Positions 22,559 through 33,120 are shown, numbered from the stretch's first letter. The stretch: 36,455 nucleotides of DNA from Methanosarcinales archaeon (GCA_004212095.1 RXIJ01000040.1:1-36455), one strand, 5' to 3'. Notes: generated by a model not told the origin, from the letters alone. Program-made: numbers and translations.

Positions 22559-23473
22559 ATGTTGAAGATCGTTTTTCTTGGCACTGCTGGCTCTTTTCCC
22601 ACTTCCAAACGAAATCCCTCGTGTGTTTTTGTTAATCATGAAGGCGAGTTGTTGTTGTTTGACTGCGGTGAAGGAGCACAGAAGCGAATGATGCAGGCTA
22701 AATGTGGAATGCTGAATATCTCTTCGATTTTTATCACCCACTTCCATGCCGATCATATTCTCGGAATTCCTGGTCTGATTCAAACGCTTTCGTTCAATGA
22801 TCGCAAACAGCCTCTTGTAATCTATGGTCCAAAAGGTGTTGAATCGTTTGTTAAACTCTTTGTTGCTCTTGGGCAGTTTAAGCCTTGCTTTGATGTGCAA
22901 TCTGTCGAAGTGTCAGGCAGGGATGTGATCGTGAGAGATGGCTATCGCATCACAGTCTTTAACACTGTTCATGGCGTGCCAAGTGTCGGTTACGCCCTTA
23001 TAGAGGATGAACGACCTGGGCGATTTAACCGAGAGTGTGCAATAGCTCTTGGAGTCCCGCCCGGACCATTATTTCGAAAACTTCACCATGGTGAGTCAGT
23101 AGAGATAAACGGGAGGATTGTTGCGTCCGAGGAAGTTGTAGGGCCACCGCGGCGCGGTAGAAAGATTGTGTACACAGGTGATACGCGGCCAACTGAAGAG
23201 ATCGTTAAGGCGTCTCTGGGTGCTGATGTCCTGATCCATGATGCAAGCATGGCAGACGACCTTGGCGACTGGGCACGCACGACCAAGCACTCAACAGCAG
23301 GCGAGGCAGCGCGTACCGCGGCAGATGCCGGGGTGAAGCAACTCATCCTCACACACATCAGTGCGCGGTATGGGGACAGTACTGATGTTTTGATTAATAA
23401 TGCGAGAGATATCTTCGAAAACACTGCTGTAGCCTACGATTTAATGGAACTTGTGGTCCCCTATCCAAAATGA
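22559..23473 (+). CDS. rnz: Ribonuclease Z
   Basis: FLGTAGSFPTSKRNPS, THFHADHILGIPGL, YTGDTRP, HDASMADD, LTHISARY. Confidence 0.96.
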   Translation: MLKIVFLGTAGSFPTSKRNPSCVFVNHEGELLLFDCGEGAQKRMMQAKCGMLNISSIFITHFHADHILGIPGLIQTLSFNDRKQPLVIYGPKGVESFVKLFVALGQFKPCFDVQSVEVSGRDVIVRDGYRITVFNTVHGVPSVGYALIEDERPGRFNRECAIALGVPPGPLFRKLHHGESVEINGRIVASEEVVGPPRRGRKIVYTGDTRPTEEIVKASLGADVLIHDASMADDLGDWARTTKHSTAGEAARTAADAGVKQLILTHISARYGDSTDVLINNARDIFENTAVAYDLMELVVPYPK

Positions 23474-23692
23474 TCTCAGCTCCCTTTGAAATCTAAATTT
23501 ATAGTGCTGGGTAATATCTCTTCTTTTCCACGAAGGATGCCATACTCAGTGTCTTAAGTGATTGTGCATAGATTGGTCAACCACTTTCCCCTATACACGT
23601 TCCCCAACAGATACGCAATTGTTTGTGTCGTTCGGTATAGCTTGATGTTTTTCGTGTGTCTGGCAAATAGGTCTATTAAGTGATCTGGTATG

Positions 23693-25148
23693 CTATGCAG
23701 AACTATACTTGTAAAGTTCTTTTATTTTTTCTAATGCCTCTTGCATTTGTTTGCGGGATTTTTCCACCATCTCTTCTTCTATGAATTTGAATTGTTGTTT
23801 GTCTGCGGCTTCTTTAACTTTTTTGATGGAATGCTCTGCTTGTTGTTTTGCATGTTTGAGTTTGTGCTCTGCTGCAGCATTCCTAACCTTTTCGAGTGAG
23901 TCTATTGTTTGCCATGTTGCATGTTCGAGTTTGTGTTCAGCGGCTGTTTTTCCAACTTCTTTAAGAGATATTGCTGCCTGCAGTGCTGCGTATTCGAGTT
24001 TTTTCCTGCAGATAGTTCTCCAAGTTCCCCAAGATAGAAGACTACCCACCCTGTTACATCTTCAAGGTTTTTTACCGCTGTTTTTCCAATCTCTTCAAGA
24101 GATTGTACCGTATGTACTACGAAAGAATCAAATTTCAGTTCCACAATCACTTCTCCAAGCCGTCCTATGGAAAGTACTGCCTACCATGTTACATCTTATA
24201 GTTTTTGCCCAACCGACACCATTCCATTTTTATGCAAAGTGGTAATTATAAACAAAGCAACATCTCCAATCAATGCGAATGCAAGCGCTTTCCCTGCTCT
24301 TCGGATATGCGTAAAAAATATTTTAATACGTTTTCGAGTTTCGTTTTATCATCAGGTTTTTTTGATTCTTCTAATCTTTTTATAATACGATCCATGTAGT
24401 ATCCGATTGCGATCAATCCTGTTTTTGCCGTTTCAAAATCGCTTTTCATCAGTGAGGCGCGCACAATGTCAACAATCGGTAGAATTGGGTCTCTATCGTG
24501 AATTTTTTCAGGTGCTTCACCGATAGAGAATAAGATATTTTTCTCTGTTATTTCCTCTGTCAGCACTTTAATCACAGTTGACGGCTTAAGCAGATCAAGC
24601 GTGCTCCGCATATAATGCACCAAAGCCACAAACACAAATACTCCAAGATAATACGAAAATGAGATATGCACCTCAAGGTTCGACAGATCGCCCGGCTGAG
24701 AACTGCCACTTTCAATTAGCTTCAGAACACCCAGTCCCCAAAAAATAGCTACGCCGTAAATCAATAGAAGTATCCAGAGGTCAGGGGTTTTTCTGAACAC
24801 CTCCACAACCCTCACCGAATACGACTGCGCTGCAAGCTGCACACCAACCAAACTCAGCGTCACGACAATCGCAATAATTGCAGCTTCACTCTGCACAAGA
24901 GCACTTAACATATATCTGGCGCTGTCCACATCAGTATGCAGGAAACCAAAATAAGAAAAAATAAGATGTGAAACTGTGATTACCACAACACAAATAATAG
25001 AATAAAGCGAGAGTCTGCGAAACCAGATATTTTTCAGTGAAGAATTAAAAGACATTTTCACCTGCCCGTCACATGATAAGGTTGCTGCAAAAGGTATAAA
25101 CTTGTTGAAAAATAGCACAAAAATGATTGACGACACAAAAACGTACAA
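23693..25148 (-). pseudogene. Decayed multi-TM membrane protein with C-terminal ~23-residue helical repeats
   Basis: Three fragments: intact N-terminal part to 24270; continuation GKALAFALIGDVALFIITTLHKNGMVSVGQKL in another frame, interrupted by TAA (24196-24198) and TAG (24181-24183); frameshift in an A6 run (~24000); repeats KLEYAALQAAISLKEVGKTAAEH / KLEHATWQTIDSLEKVRNAAAEH / KLKHAKQQAEHSIKKVKEAADKQ. Confidence 0.75.
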
Positions 25149-25401
25149 CTCAACTTTGGGGATTATATTTTAATCCAATAATCAACTGCCTTCGCCCCAT
25201 TTCTACTCCATTCCCCCCAGTTTCCCGCGATCGTGAAATTGCCCCGTGCCCCAAAACCACCATCTTGCGTTTTTCGAAGAATTTGGATAAATCGGAGATG
25301 GGATTGATATGCACAATGGAGATTACAAAAAATAAGGAAACAAGAATTTATGTAAAGCTGGTAGAAGCAGAAGTTTATGGGCGGGTTTCCAAAGTTGAGT
25401 T
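25147..25401. mobile_element. MITE-like element (255 bp) with 13-bp perfect terminal inverted repeats
   Basis: AACTCAACTTTGG (25147-25159) and CCAAAGTTGAGTT (25389-25401); no convincing target-site duplication seen. Confidence 0.5.
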
Positions 25402-25407
25402 ATGTAT

Positions 25408-26442
25408 CTAAATAGTTACTAAAAATTTATCTATCCCCTTTCTTGTGTTTTTAAGAAGTCCCTGTGCCATTTCCTGTGTTGGCCACGAGCCGAGACCACA
25501 ATCCGGACCAGCATAACGTATACGCTCTCCAAAAATATTGTAGGCAGTCTCGAGCCTTTTTGCAATTACATCCGAAGTTTCCATGTCGATAATAACATCT
25601 TTGATTCTTTCGCTATCTTTCCAGACATTCGTATTGTATTTCTCATTGAGGACTGCTGTGAGGCTAAAAATGTCTGTTCTTGCCACACCCACCCGTAAAA
25701 AGGAATCGGTATCTTCAAGTATTTTTTTATCAATTAGTTTAAGGTATTGTGGATTAGCTGCTGATTCAACGCCAATAACATTAATGCCTGGTGTTTGACA
25801 GGCAATATGATAATAAAGTGGCGAATGAAGATGGATCTGAACATCTATGCCATGAGATGCTGCTGTGGATGATGCGATTGTGAGAGCTTTAATCATTTCC
25901 TCTTCCCCAAACATAATCTGTGGATTTATTCCAATACTCGGTTCGTCAATAGATATAGTCTTAACCTGGAAAAATGGTGAAGCGTCAATGGCTTTGCCGA
26001 CAAATCGGTCAACGCTTCTTGCAAGAGCCTGGTACACATCCACATAATCAGTTGCACCAAACTCATGTAAGTACAGTTCAAGCGGCCCTGTAACACATAC
26101 CCTAAGCGGCATACGAGAACCGTGGTCATCAAAGTACCTTCTTGCCGTAGGCAAAATAGCATCAAGTTCTATTATTCGTGCACATTTCTCTGATACAAGA
26201 TACGGTTCATCCGTTGCTACTTCATCAGTGATGTATTGTAGAAACTGGTGGTTCATATCCTGGAACTGCGGATATGTTGATACATCCACTCCCGCCAGAA
26301 GCTTATGCTGCATTGCTTCCTGCATTACAGCATACAATTTGCTGTCTTTATCGTTCCTGCTAATTGTCTCATCAACCCATTCTTTTGTAACACCAAGTGG
26401 AAGTGGGTAACTTCCAATATCATCAAAGATTATCTGCATACT
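25408..26442 (-). CDS. Archaeal MetE-like (core) methionine synthase family protein
   Basis: FDDIGSYPLP N-terminus, IDEPSIGI, QIHLHSPLY, RYAGPDCGLGSWPTQEMA; ORF call starts 26460. Confidence 0.85.
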   Translation of the reverse strand, partial: SMQIIFDDIGSYPLPLGVTKEWVDETISRNDKDSKLYAVMQEAMQHKLLAGVDVSTYPQFQDMNHQFLQYITDEVATDEPYLVSEKCARIIELDAILPTARRYFDDHGSRMPLRVCVTGPLELYLHEFGATDYVDVYQALARSVDRFVGKAIDASPFFQVKTISIDEPSIGINPQIMFGEEEMIKALTIASSTAASHGIDVQIHLHSPLYYHIACQTPGINVIGVESAANPQYLKLIDKKILEDTDSFLRVGVARTDIFSLTAVLNEKYNTNVWKDSERIKDVIIDMETSDVIAKRLETAYNIFGERIRYAGPDCGLGSWPTQEMAQGLLKNTRKGIDKFLVTI

Positions 26443-26512
26443 CAAAACATAATATATCACATCATTTAATCATTTTGCCATCGTCTCAGTTCCACATTTT
26501 CAGCATCAATTT

Positions 26513-27691
26513 TTATGAGCCGTTTGTAACTGCGCTGTACGCTTCATTTATACGGTTATGGTTCACATGTTCACCCTGTTCAATGATAATCTCTGGCCAA
26601 ACACAAACACCTGAGTGAATGCTTGCATTATTATTGATAAGACATCTTGCCCCGATAACAGTACCGGTTTCAATAATACAATTATTACCCACAACAGTGC
26701 CGTTATCAATGATTGCACCAGAAACATTGGTATTTGTACCGATGTGAACATTATTAAAAATATTGGCTGAAAAGATGCGTGCACCAGCCTCAATAACACA
26801 TCCACTGCCAATGGTTGTGTAGGGCCCAATCAGCACATTTTCAGCAATGATTGTGCCTTCGCCGATCACAGCCGGTCCAACAAGTGCTGAGTTTGATCCA
26901 AGTGATACACCAGGCTGAATATCAAATGGCCCAACGACACGGGCATTTTGAATATTGAAATTGCCGACGATTGTGGTGCTTTCCATTTTATCAAGCATCC
27001 ATTTAGCTGCTTCACGGTATGTACGGGAATTTCCTATATCGGTCCAGTGCCCGCGCACTAAAAATCCATTAATCCGCCTGTTATCATTTAAGAGACGTGG
27101 AAACAGGTTTTTTGCAAAATCATATTTCGTATCATCAGGTACCATCTCAAATATTTCCGGACTGCACACATAGATACCGGTACTTGTGAGGTTGCTGAAA
27201 ATCTCCCCTGGATCTGGTTTCTCAAGGAAATGGCAAATCTTGTTGTTTACACTCATGTCCACAATGCCGTATCCCCGTGGGTCTTCTATAGGAAGAAGCC
27301 CAATGGTAATTGGTGCATTCCCAAGCTCATGGAATCGGTACATCTCACGCAGGTTTAAATCCATGACGTGATCGCCGCCGATCACCATGAATGGTTCGTT
27401 TTCAAAATATTCCTCTGCGTTTTTAACACTCCCGGCTGTACTCAACTTTTTTTTATCATAAACATACTCGATGTGAACGCCATAAGTCTGCCCATTACCA
27501 ATAGCCTCTTCAATTGTTCCGCCTTTATATCCAAGAGTGACAACAATATCGTTAATGCCTTCGCGTGCAATACTTTCCACCAGATGAACAATAGAAGGCT
27601 TATTCAGCAAGGGAATCATTGGTTTTGGTCGTTCAAACGTAAGTGGGCGAAGTCTTGTGCCTTCACCACCACACATTATGCAAGCTCTCAA
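26513..27691 (-). CDS. Sugar-phosphate nucleotidyltransferase with left-handed beta-helix (hexapeptide) C-terminus
   Basis: MCGGEGTRLRPLTFERPKPMIPLLNKP; GGDHVMD; many hexapeptide repeats. Confidence 0.94.
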   Translation of the reverse strand: MRACIMCGGEGTRLRPLTFERPKPMIPLLNKPSIVHLVESIAREGINDIVVTLGYKGGTIEEAIGNGQTYGVHIEYVYDKKKLSTAGSVKNAEEYFENEPFMVIGGDHVMDLNLREMYRFHELGNAPITIGLLPIEDPRGYGIVDMSVNNKICHFLEKPDPGEIFSNLTSTGIYVCSPEIFEMVPDDTKYDFAKNLFPRLLNDNRRINGFLVRGHWTDIGNSRTYREAAKWMLDKMESTTIVGNFNIQNARVVGPFDIQPGVSLGSNSALVGPAVIGEGTIIAENVLIGPYTTIGSGCVIEAGARIFSANIFNNVHIGTNTNVSGAIIDNGTVVGNNCIIETGTVIGARCLINNNASIHSGVCVWPEIIIEQGEHVNHNRINEAYSAVTNGS

Positions 27692-27775
27692 TATATCACC
27701 GGTAGAAAAATGATCTTTTAATATAAATTAGTAACTACAAATCTATACGAAACATTAAATAACGATAATTTCAAG

Positions 27776-28837
27776 TTGGTAAGTTTAAGGTATATGTTAG
27801 ACACGATAAACCCCACTTTAGTACAGCTCCGCACACAGGTAAGAAGAAAAGAGATGTCCAGTACCAGGCCTGTTGCATGCTGGTCTGGTAAAGACCTGTT
27901 AATGGGTAAACCAGTTCCATCGCTTACAATTATACTGCGCACCATTGGCTGCAGGTTTGCACAGCACGGGGGCTGCACCATGTGTGGCTATATCAATGAT
28001 GCAGCGAGAGTCTCACCAACTGAAGAGGAGTTAATTGCACAATTCAACTTTGCTCTTACAAAAGCACCGGATTCAGATTTTATCGTGAAGATATTCACCT
28101 CAGGAAGTTTTTTTGACACAACAGAAGTACCATATACTGTACAGGATTACATATTCAGATGCCTCGATCGAAACGAGCATGTTAAAAAAGTCCTTGTTGA
28201 AACCCGTCCATTGTTTGTCAATTACAAGGATGGAAAAAACATGGAGCGTGCAAAAGTGCACTTTAACAAACCGCTTGAGATTGCCATAGGACTTGAAACC
28301 GCTAACGATACAATCCGCAGTTTCTGTATAAACAAAGTATTCAGCTTTAACGAGTTTAAAAAAGCCTGTATTATTGCAGATAATAAAAATATTACAGTTA
28401 AAGCGTATCTTTTATTGAAACCACCTTTTTTAAGCGAAGGAGACGCAATTAGAGATGTTATAAGTTCGGCGAGAGTTGCAGCAGAGTACGCACAGACCAT
28501 CTCTATTAACCCATGCAATATTCAAAAAGGCACTCTCGTTGAAAGATTACACCATCGTAGAGAGTATCGCCCCCCTTATCTGTGGAGCATCATAGAAGTG
28601 CTTAAAACAGCCAAAAGAGAGAACCCGCAAACGATAATTGTTTCTGATCCGGTTGCAGCAGGCACGCGACGGGGGCCCTACAACTGTCCAAAATGTAACC
28701 GTGAAGCTTCCCAGTTAATAAACGATTTCTCACTTACTCAAGATACGGAACTATTTGAAAAATTCGAATGTGAGTGCAGATATCTATGGGAAAAGGTGGT
28801 GCAACTTGAGGATTATGCCTATGGGGCACAATTATAA
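27776..28837 (+). CDS. Radical SAM protein of archaeosine biosynthesis (RaSEA-type)
   Basis: LRTIGCRFAQHGGCTMCGYINDA radical-SAM cluster; KIFTSGSFFDTTEVP; C-terminal CPKCN...CECRY. Confidence 0.88.
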   Translation: MVSLRYMLDTINPTLVQLRTQVRRKEMSSTRPVACWSGKDLLMGKPVPSLTIILRTIGCRFAQHGGCTMCGYINDAARVSPTEEELIAQFNFALTKAPDSDFIVKIFTSGSFFDTTEVPYTVQDYIFRCLDRNEHVKKVLVETRPLFVNYKDGKNMERAKVHFNKPLEIAIGLETANDTIRSFCINKVFSFNEFKKACIIADNKNITVKAYLLLKPPFLSEGDAIRDVISSARVAAEYAQTISINPCNIQKGTLVERLHHRREYRPPYLWSIIEVLKTAKRENPQTIIVSDPVAAGTRRGPYNCPKCNREASQLINDFSLTQDTELFEKFECECRYLWEKVVQLEDYAYGAQL

Positions 28838-28937
28838 AACGTTCATCTAATACAGGCTTTGGGATACTGTTACTCAACCGGCGAATCCATCACTTCGCAA
28901 TCTCCCACCCCCACTCCCTATGAGTTCAACCCATTGG

Positions 28938-29121
28938 TGTTCGGTTAAGAAGTTTTGGTGATGATTCATTGTTCACGTTTTTGACGACTTGAAGACTCTG
29001 GCAAATCCTGATGCACATTAAAATCACAACTAGTCATGGATGGAACCAAATCATAAGGACTTCGCCCAATATTTTATTGTGTTCCCTCGATTTATCGTGA
29101 TTCGTTTTTTATCCGAACACG
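28938..29121. mobile_element. Candidate short inverted-repeat element (GTGTTCGGTTAAGAA ... TTTTTTATCCGAACAC)
   Basis: Imperfect (13/15) terminal inverted repeats ~180 bp apart in non-coding DNA. Confidence 0.35.
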
Positions 29122-29490
29122 CGTGGAAGAATGTTATATGCGTTCGATCTCGGAAACAGTCCAAACGATTGTGAAATGCCGGTTTGGCACAGCCGCTCGA
29201 GGAAAAGACTTAATTCACGGAAGGAGACTGAAACCCGGCTGAAGCTTGTGGGGCACAATATCCGAAGAATAGGATATCCGGAGGTTATGGGGACGTGGTG
29301 TCGCACTGGTGCAGGCATGGATATTCATGAATTTCGCCCCAAAGCCCAAAGAATAGATAAATATTAATATTCAAAAATAACCTGAATTATGTTTCACTCA
29401 TAATTGTCCAATGAAATACTTGATATGGGAAGAAATTTATGTATGGTGAAAGTTATTGGAATGACTATAAATATTTGGAAGGAATTAAAA

Positions 29491-30729
29491 ATGGCCAGTT
29501 ATATTACAAATGTTGATCCCGAGATTGCAGAAATCATGCGGCTTGAAATAGAAAAGCAGGAGCATAAGATCAATCTTATTGCATCAGAGAATTATATAAG
29601 CAAAGCAATAATGGAAGCGCAGGGTTCCGTAATGACCAATAAATATGCAGAAGGCTACCCGGGCAAGAGGTACTACGGTGGTTGTGAGTACGTAGACATG
29701 GCAGAAAACCTTGCCATAGAGCGGGCAAAGCAACTCTTTGGTGCGGAGCATGTGAACGTGCAGCCCCACTCTGGTACTTCTGCAAACATGGCAGTCTACT
29801 TTGCAATGTTAGGCTTCAACGACACCATATTAAGTATGGATCTTTCGCATGGAGGGCACCTTTCACACGGCAGTCCTGTGAGTTTTTCAGGTAAGTTCTA
29901 CAAGGTCGTACCATACGGCGTGGATAAAAAAACAGAGACCATCAACTATGACAATCTTGCTGAACTTGCCCGTACCCATAAGCCAAAACTTATTGTAGCG
30001 GGTGCAAGTGCATATCCAAGACTTCTTGATTTTAAACGATTCAGAGAGATTGCAGATGATGTTGGTGCCTATTTGATGGCAGATATCGCACACATCGCAG
30101 GGCTGATTGCAGCAGGTGTGCATCCGAGCCCAGTACCTTATGCTGATTTTGTTACCACTACCACGCATAAAACACTGAGAGGGGCACGTGGCGGCGTAAT
30201 CTTATGCAAAGAAGAACATGCGAAAATAATTGATAAGACGATCTTTCCTGGCATCCAGGGTGGGCCACTCATGCACGCAATTGCAGCAAAGGCAGTAACC
30301 TTCAAAGAGGCACAGACGCCAGCATTTGTAGAATACCAGAAACAAATCGTTAAAAATGCGAAAGCTGTAGCAGAAGAACTGGATAATAATGGTATGCGTT
30401 TGGTAGCAGGTGGTACCGACACTCACCTCATGCTGGTTGATCTTACAGAATACGACCTAACTGGTAAAGATGCAGAAGCCTTTCTTAGTAAAGTTGACAT
30501 TATATTAAATAAGAACACCATTCCCTTCGAGACCAGAGGGCCTTTTATCACGAGTGGTATTCGAGTCGGCACTCCGGCAGTAACCACCAGGGGAATGAAG
30601 GAAGATGAAATGCGCATCATAGCAGACTGTATATCAGATGCAATCCATAATCGTTATGATGCAGCAAAACTAGAGCACATAAGTGATCAGGTGCATGAAC
30701 TCTGCAAACAATATCCGGTATTAGTTTAG
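29491..30729 (+). CDS. glyA: Serine hydroxymethyltransferase
   Basis: [28 protein letters not shown]-lysine motif; ATG 29491 likelier than 29404. Confidence 0.97.
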   Translation: MASYITNVDPEIAEIMRLEIEKQEHKINLIASENYISKAIMEAQGSVMTNKYAEGYPGKRYYGGCEYVDMAENLAIERAKQLFGAEHVNVQPHSGTSANMAVYFAMLGFNDTILSMDLSHGGHLSHGSPVSFSGKFYKVVPYGVDKKTETINYDNLAELARTHKPKLIVAGASAYPRLLDFKRFREIADDVGAYLMADIAHIAGLIAAGVHPSPVPYADFVTTTTHKTLRGARGGVILCKEEHAKIIDKTIFPGIQGGPLMHAIAAKAVTFKEAQTPAFVEYQKQIVKNAKAVAEELDNNGMRLVAGGTDTHLMLVDLTEYDLTGKDAEAFLSKVDIILNKNTIPFETRGPFITSGIRVGTPAVTTRGMKEDEMRIIADCISDAIHNRYDAAKLEHISDQVHELCKQYPVLV

Positions 30730-30742
30730 GAAATGGTTTGGA

Positions 30743-31630
30743 ATGCAGAACGATGAGGTAATGGATCCACGAATAATCGATGGGCGAGGGATAGCTGCTA
30801 AAATCGAAGACCATGTTAAAAGAGAAGTTGAAAAACTTAAAGAAAAAGGCATCCAGCCAACTGTTGCAACCATACTTGTCGGAGAGCATCCACCTTCCAA
30901 GCTTTACGTCAAGCTGAAAGAGTGGGCATGCAAACGTGCAGGCATTCGATCAGAAGATCACAAGTGCAGTGAAGATGCGACGAAGGAGGAGATTATTAAC
31001 CTCATAGCTGAACTGAATAATCGAGTTGAGATAAACGGCATTCTGGTGGAGCTACCACTGCCGGAACATATCGATGAACATGAGGTAATGTCTGCAATCA
31101 AACCTTCAAAGGATGTGGATGGGTTTCATCCATTAAATATGGGAAGTATGTTGATAGGCAAGGAAGGGTTTGTGCCATGTACATCAGAAGGCATCATCCG
31201 TGCCCTGGAAGAATATCATATCGAGGTGCTCGGCAAAAACGTGGTGGTTGTGGGCCACAGCAATGTGGTGGGAAAACCCACATCAATCATGCTATTAAAT
31301 CGAAATGCTACTGTTGAAATATGTCATGTGTATACCCAAAATCTTAAGGAGCATACACTTCGAGCAGACATATTGATTGTAGCGACAGGTGTGAAAGGCC
31401 TGATAACAAAAGATATGGTAAAGAAAGGTGTTATCATCTTCGATGTAGGGGTCACATGGGTTGGTGAGAAAGTCTACGGGGATGTGAACTTTGATAGTGT
31501 CATCGAAAAAGTGAAACTGATATCCCCGGTTCCCGGTGGTGTTGGGCCGATGACTATTGCTATACTGATGGAGCACACAATAGAGGCTGCAAAACTCCAG
31601 CACAACTTACGGTCACGTACCCCGTTCTAA
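30743..31630 (+). CDS. folD: Methylenetetrahydrofolate dehydrogenase / methenyl-H4F cyclohydrolase
   Basis: KPSKDVDGFHPLNMG, VVVVGHSNVVGKPTSIMLL, SPVPGGVGPMTIAILMEHT. Confidence 0.97.
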   Translation: MQNDEVMDPRIIDGRGIAAKIEDHVKREVEKLKEKGIQPTVATILVGEHPPSKLYVKLKEWACKRAGIRSEDHKCSEDATKEEIINLIAELNNRVEINGILVELPLPEHIDEHEVMSAIKPSKDVDGFHPLNMGSMLIGKEGFVPCTSEGIIRALEEYHIEVLGKNVVVVGHSNVVGKPTSIMLLNRNATVEICHVYTQNLKEHTLRADILIVATGVKGLITKDMVKKGVIIFDVGVTWVGEKVYGDVNFDSVIEKVKLISPVPGGVGPMTIAILMEHTIEAAKLQHNLRSRTPF

Positions 31631-31700
31631 AAAGCGATGCATGAAGCTTCTACGTGATTAGGCGGCTTTGAAAAAGTATGGCAGAAGAAGAAAAGCAGAA

Positions 31701-31880
31701 GTTAGGAAAATGGATCACACCCTGGGATGCTGCTCAAGTCCCATGCTCTGTGGCTGATGGATTAAACAGAGGTGAGAGGGTAGCTTCGGTGTCCATCGGC
31801 GTAAAAACATTTCCTAACAGCGCCTATGAGCAGGAACGCTCTGGCAAGAGCGGACAGGACGTGCGAGTACCTGTCTCAAA
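31701..31880 (+). ncRNA. Putative omega RNA (HEARO-type) of the IscB locus
   Basis: Perfect stems: GTTAGGAAA(31701-31709)/TTTCCTAAC(31810-31818); TGGGA..TCCCA; GCTGATGGA(31753-31761)/TCCATCGGC(31792-31800); CGCTCT-GGCA-AGAGCG(31837-31852); GACAGG/CCTGTC(31853-31875). Confidence 0.65.
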
Positions 31881-33120
31881 CATGCGTGGTGAGCCTTTGA
31901 TGCCAACAACGGCAAGGAAAGCGAGGAAATTTCTGGAGCAAGGTAAAGCAAAAGTAGTGGGCTACAATCCATTCACAATACAGCTTTTGTATGGAACCGG
32001 GGAAACGAAACAAGAAATTGTGTTAGGTGTAGATGCTGGTTATGCGCATATTGGATACAGCGCAGTAACAGCGAAAGAAGAGTTAATATCGGGTGAACTG
32101 GAATTAAGAACTGATATAAAGCGTCTTTTAGATAAACGAAGAGCGTACCGAAGGACAAAGCGGAACAGATTATGGTATAGAAAACCGCGTTTTCTAAATC
32201 GTGGTAAGGAAGGATGGTTAGCACCATCGATAAAGCACAAATTAAAGAGTCACATAAAACTAATAGAGCGGTTAAACTCAATAATACCGATAACAAAGAT
32301 AGTAGTAGAAGTAGCGAGTTTTGACACGCAGAAGATGCAGAACCATGAGATAACTGGGATAGAATACCAGCAGGGTACGCTACAAGGCTATAACGTTAGA
32401 AACTATTTACTTGAAAAATGGAAGAGAAAATGCGCCTACTGCGGTCAGGCGAATGTGCCCTTGGAAGTAGAGCACATAATCCCAAAATCACGCGGTGGCA
32501 GTGACAGAGTGTCAAACTTAACTATCGCATGTCATAAGTGCAACGATGAGAAGGGAACACAAACAGCAGCAGAATTTGGACGTTTGGGAATACAAAATAA
32601 AGCAAAAAAACCTTTAAAATCCGCCGCGTTTATGAACATAATCAGGTGGAAAGTAGTAGACCATTTCAAGTGCAAATGGACGTACGGACATAAAACGAAA
32701 TACGGACGGATAAAAGCAGGTTTGGATAAGAGCCACATAAACGATGCATTCATTATCGCAGGAGGTAAAACGCAAAAACACACGGGAAAAAATATAATAG
32801 AGAAACAAGTCAGGCGACAGAACAGAAGCTTATATAAGGCAAATATACAAAAAGGCGGTATGTTAAAGCGGAATACGGTAAAAGAAGTAAAAGAGTTCAG
32901 GAGGTTTGATAAAGTGGAGTACAAAAACAAAGAATTCTTTATTTTTGGATTGAGAAGCAGTGGATATTTCAATCTAAAGAATATCGAAGGCGAAAAGGTA
33001 ACAGATTCCGTAAGCCTTAAAAAATTAACATTTATAGAGCGAGCAAGAGGAAAAATAGCAGAGGTGAGAAGGGCAATTCCTCCATGTGCTGAAGCACATA
33101 GTCTCCTTGCCAGTGGTTGA
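31861..33120 (+). CDS. iscB: IscB RNA-guided endonuclease (RuvC + HNH)
   Basis: PLMP motif GEPLMPTTARKARKFLEQGKAKVV; RuvC-I LGVDAGYAHIGYSAV; RRAYRRTKRNRLWYRKPRFLNR; RuvC-II KIVVEVASFDTQKMQN; HNH CAYCG...VEHIIPKSRGGSDRVSNLTIACHKCN; RuvC-III SHINDAFIIAGG. ORF call starts 31678; GTG 31861 or ATG 31882 likelier. Confidence 0.95.
   Translation: MRVPVSNMRGEPLMPTTARKARKFLEQGKAKVVGYNPFTIQLLYGTGETKQEIVLGVDAGYAHIGYSAVTAKEELISGELELRTDIKRLLDKRRAYRRTKRNRLWYRKPRFLNRGKEGWLAPSIKHKLKSHIKLIERLNSIIPITKIVVEVASFDTQKMQNHEITGIEYQQGTLQGYNVRNYLLEKWKRKCAYCGQANVPLEVEHIIPKSRGGSDRVSNLTIACHKCNDEKGTQTAAEFGRLGIQNKAKKPLKSAAFMNIIRWKVVDHFKCKWTYGHKTKYGRIKAGLDKSHINDAFIIAGGKTQKHTGKNIIEKQVRRQNRSLYKANIQKGGMLKRNTVKEVKEFRRFDKVEYKNKEFFIFGLRSSGYFNLKNIEGEKVTDSVSLKKLTFIERARGKIAEVRRAIPPCAEAHSLLASG

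Noticed and set aside
25127-25411. 94-aa plus-strand ORF
   Set aside because: Spans the inverted-repeat element end to end with atypical composition; probably non-coding.
29131-29367. 78-aa ORF upstream of glyA
   Set aside because: No recognisable family and lies in a repeat-bearing spacer; could be a transposase remnant but cannot be supported.
31678-31860. First ~60 codons of the IscB ORF as a novel N-terminal protein domain
   Set aside because: The segment is densely packed with perfect RNA stems and precedes the normal IscB start; an omega RNA is the simpler explanation.
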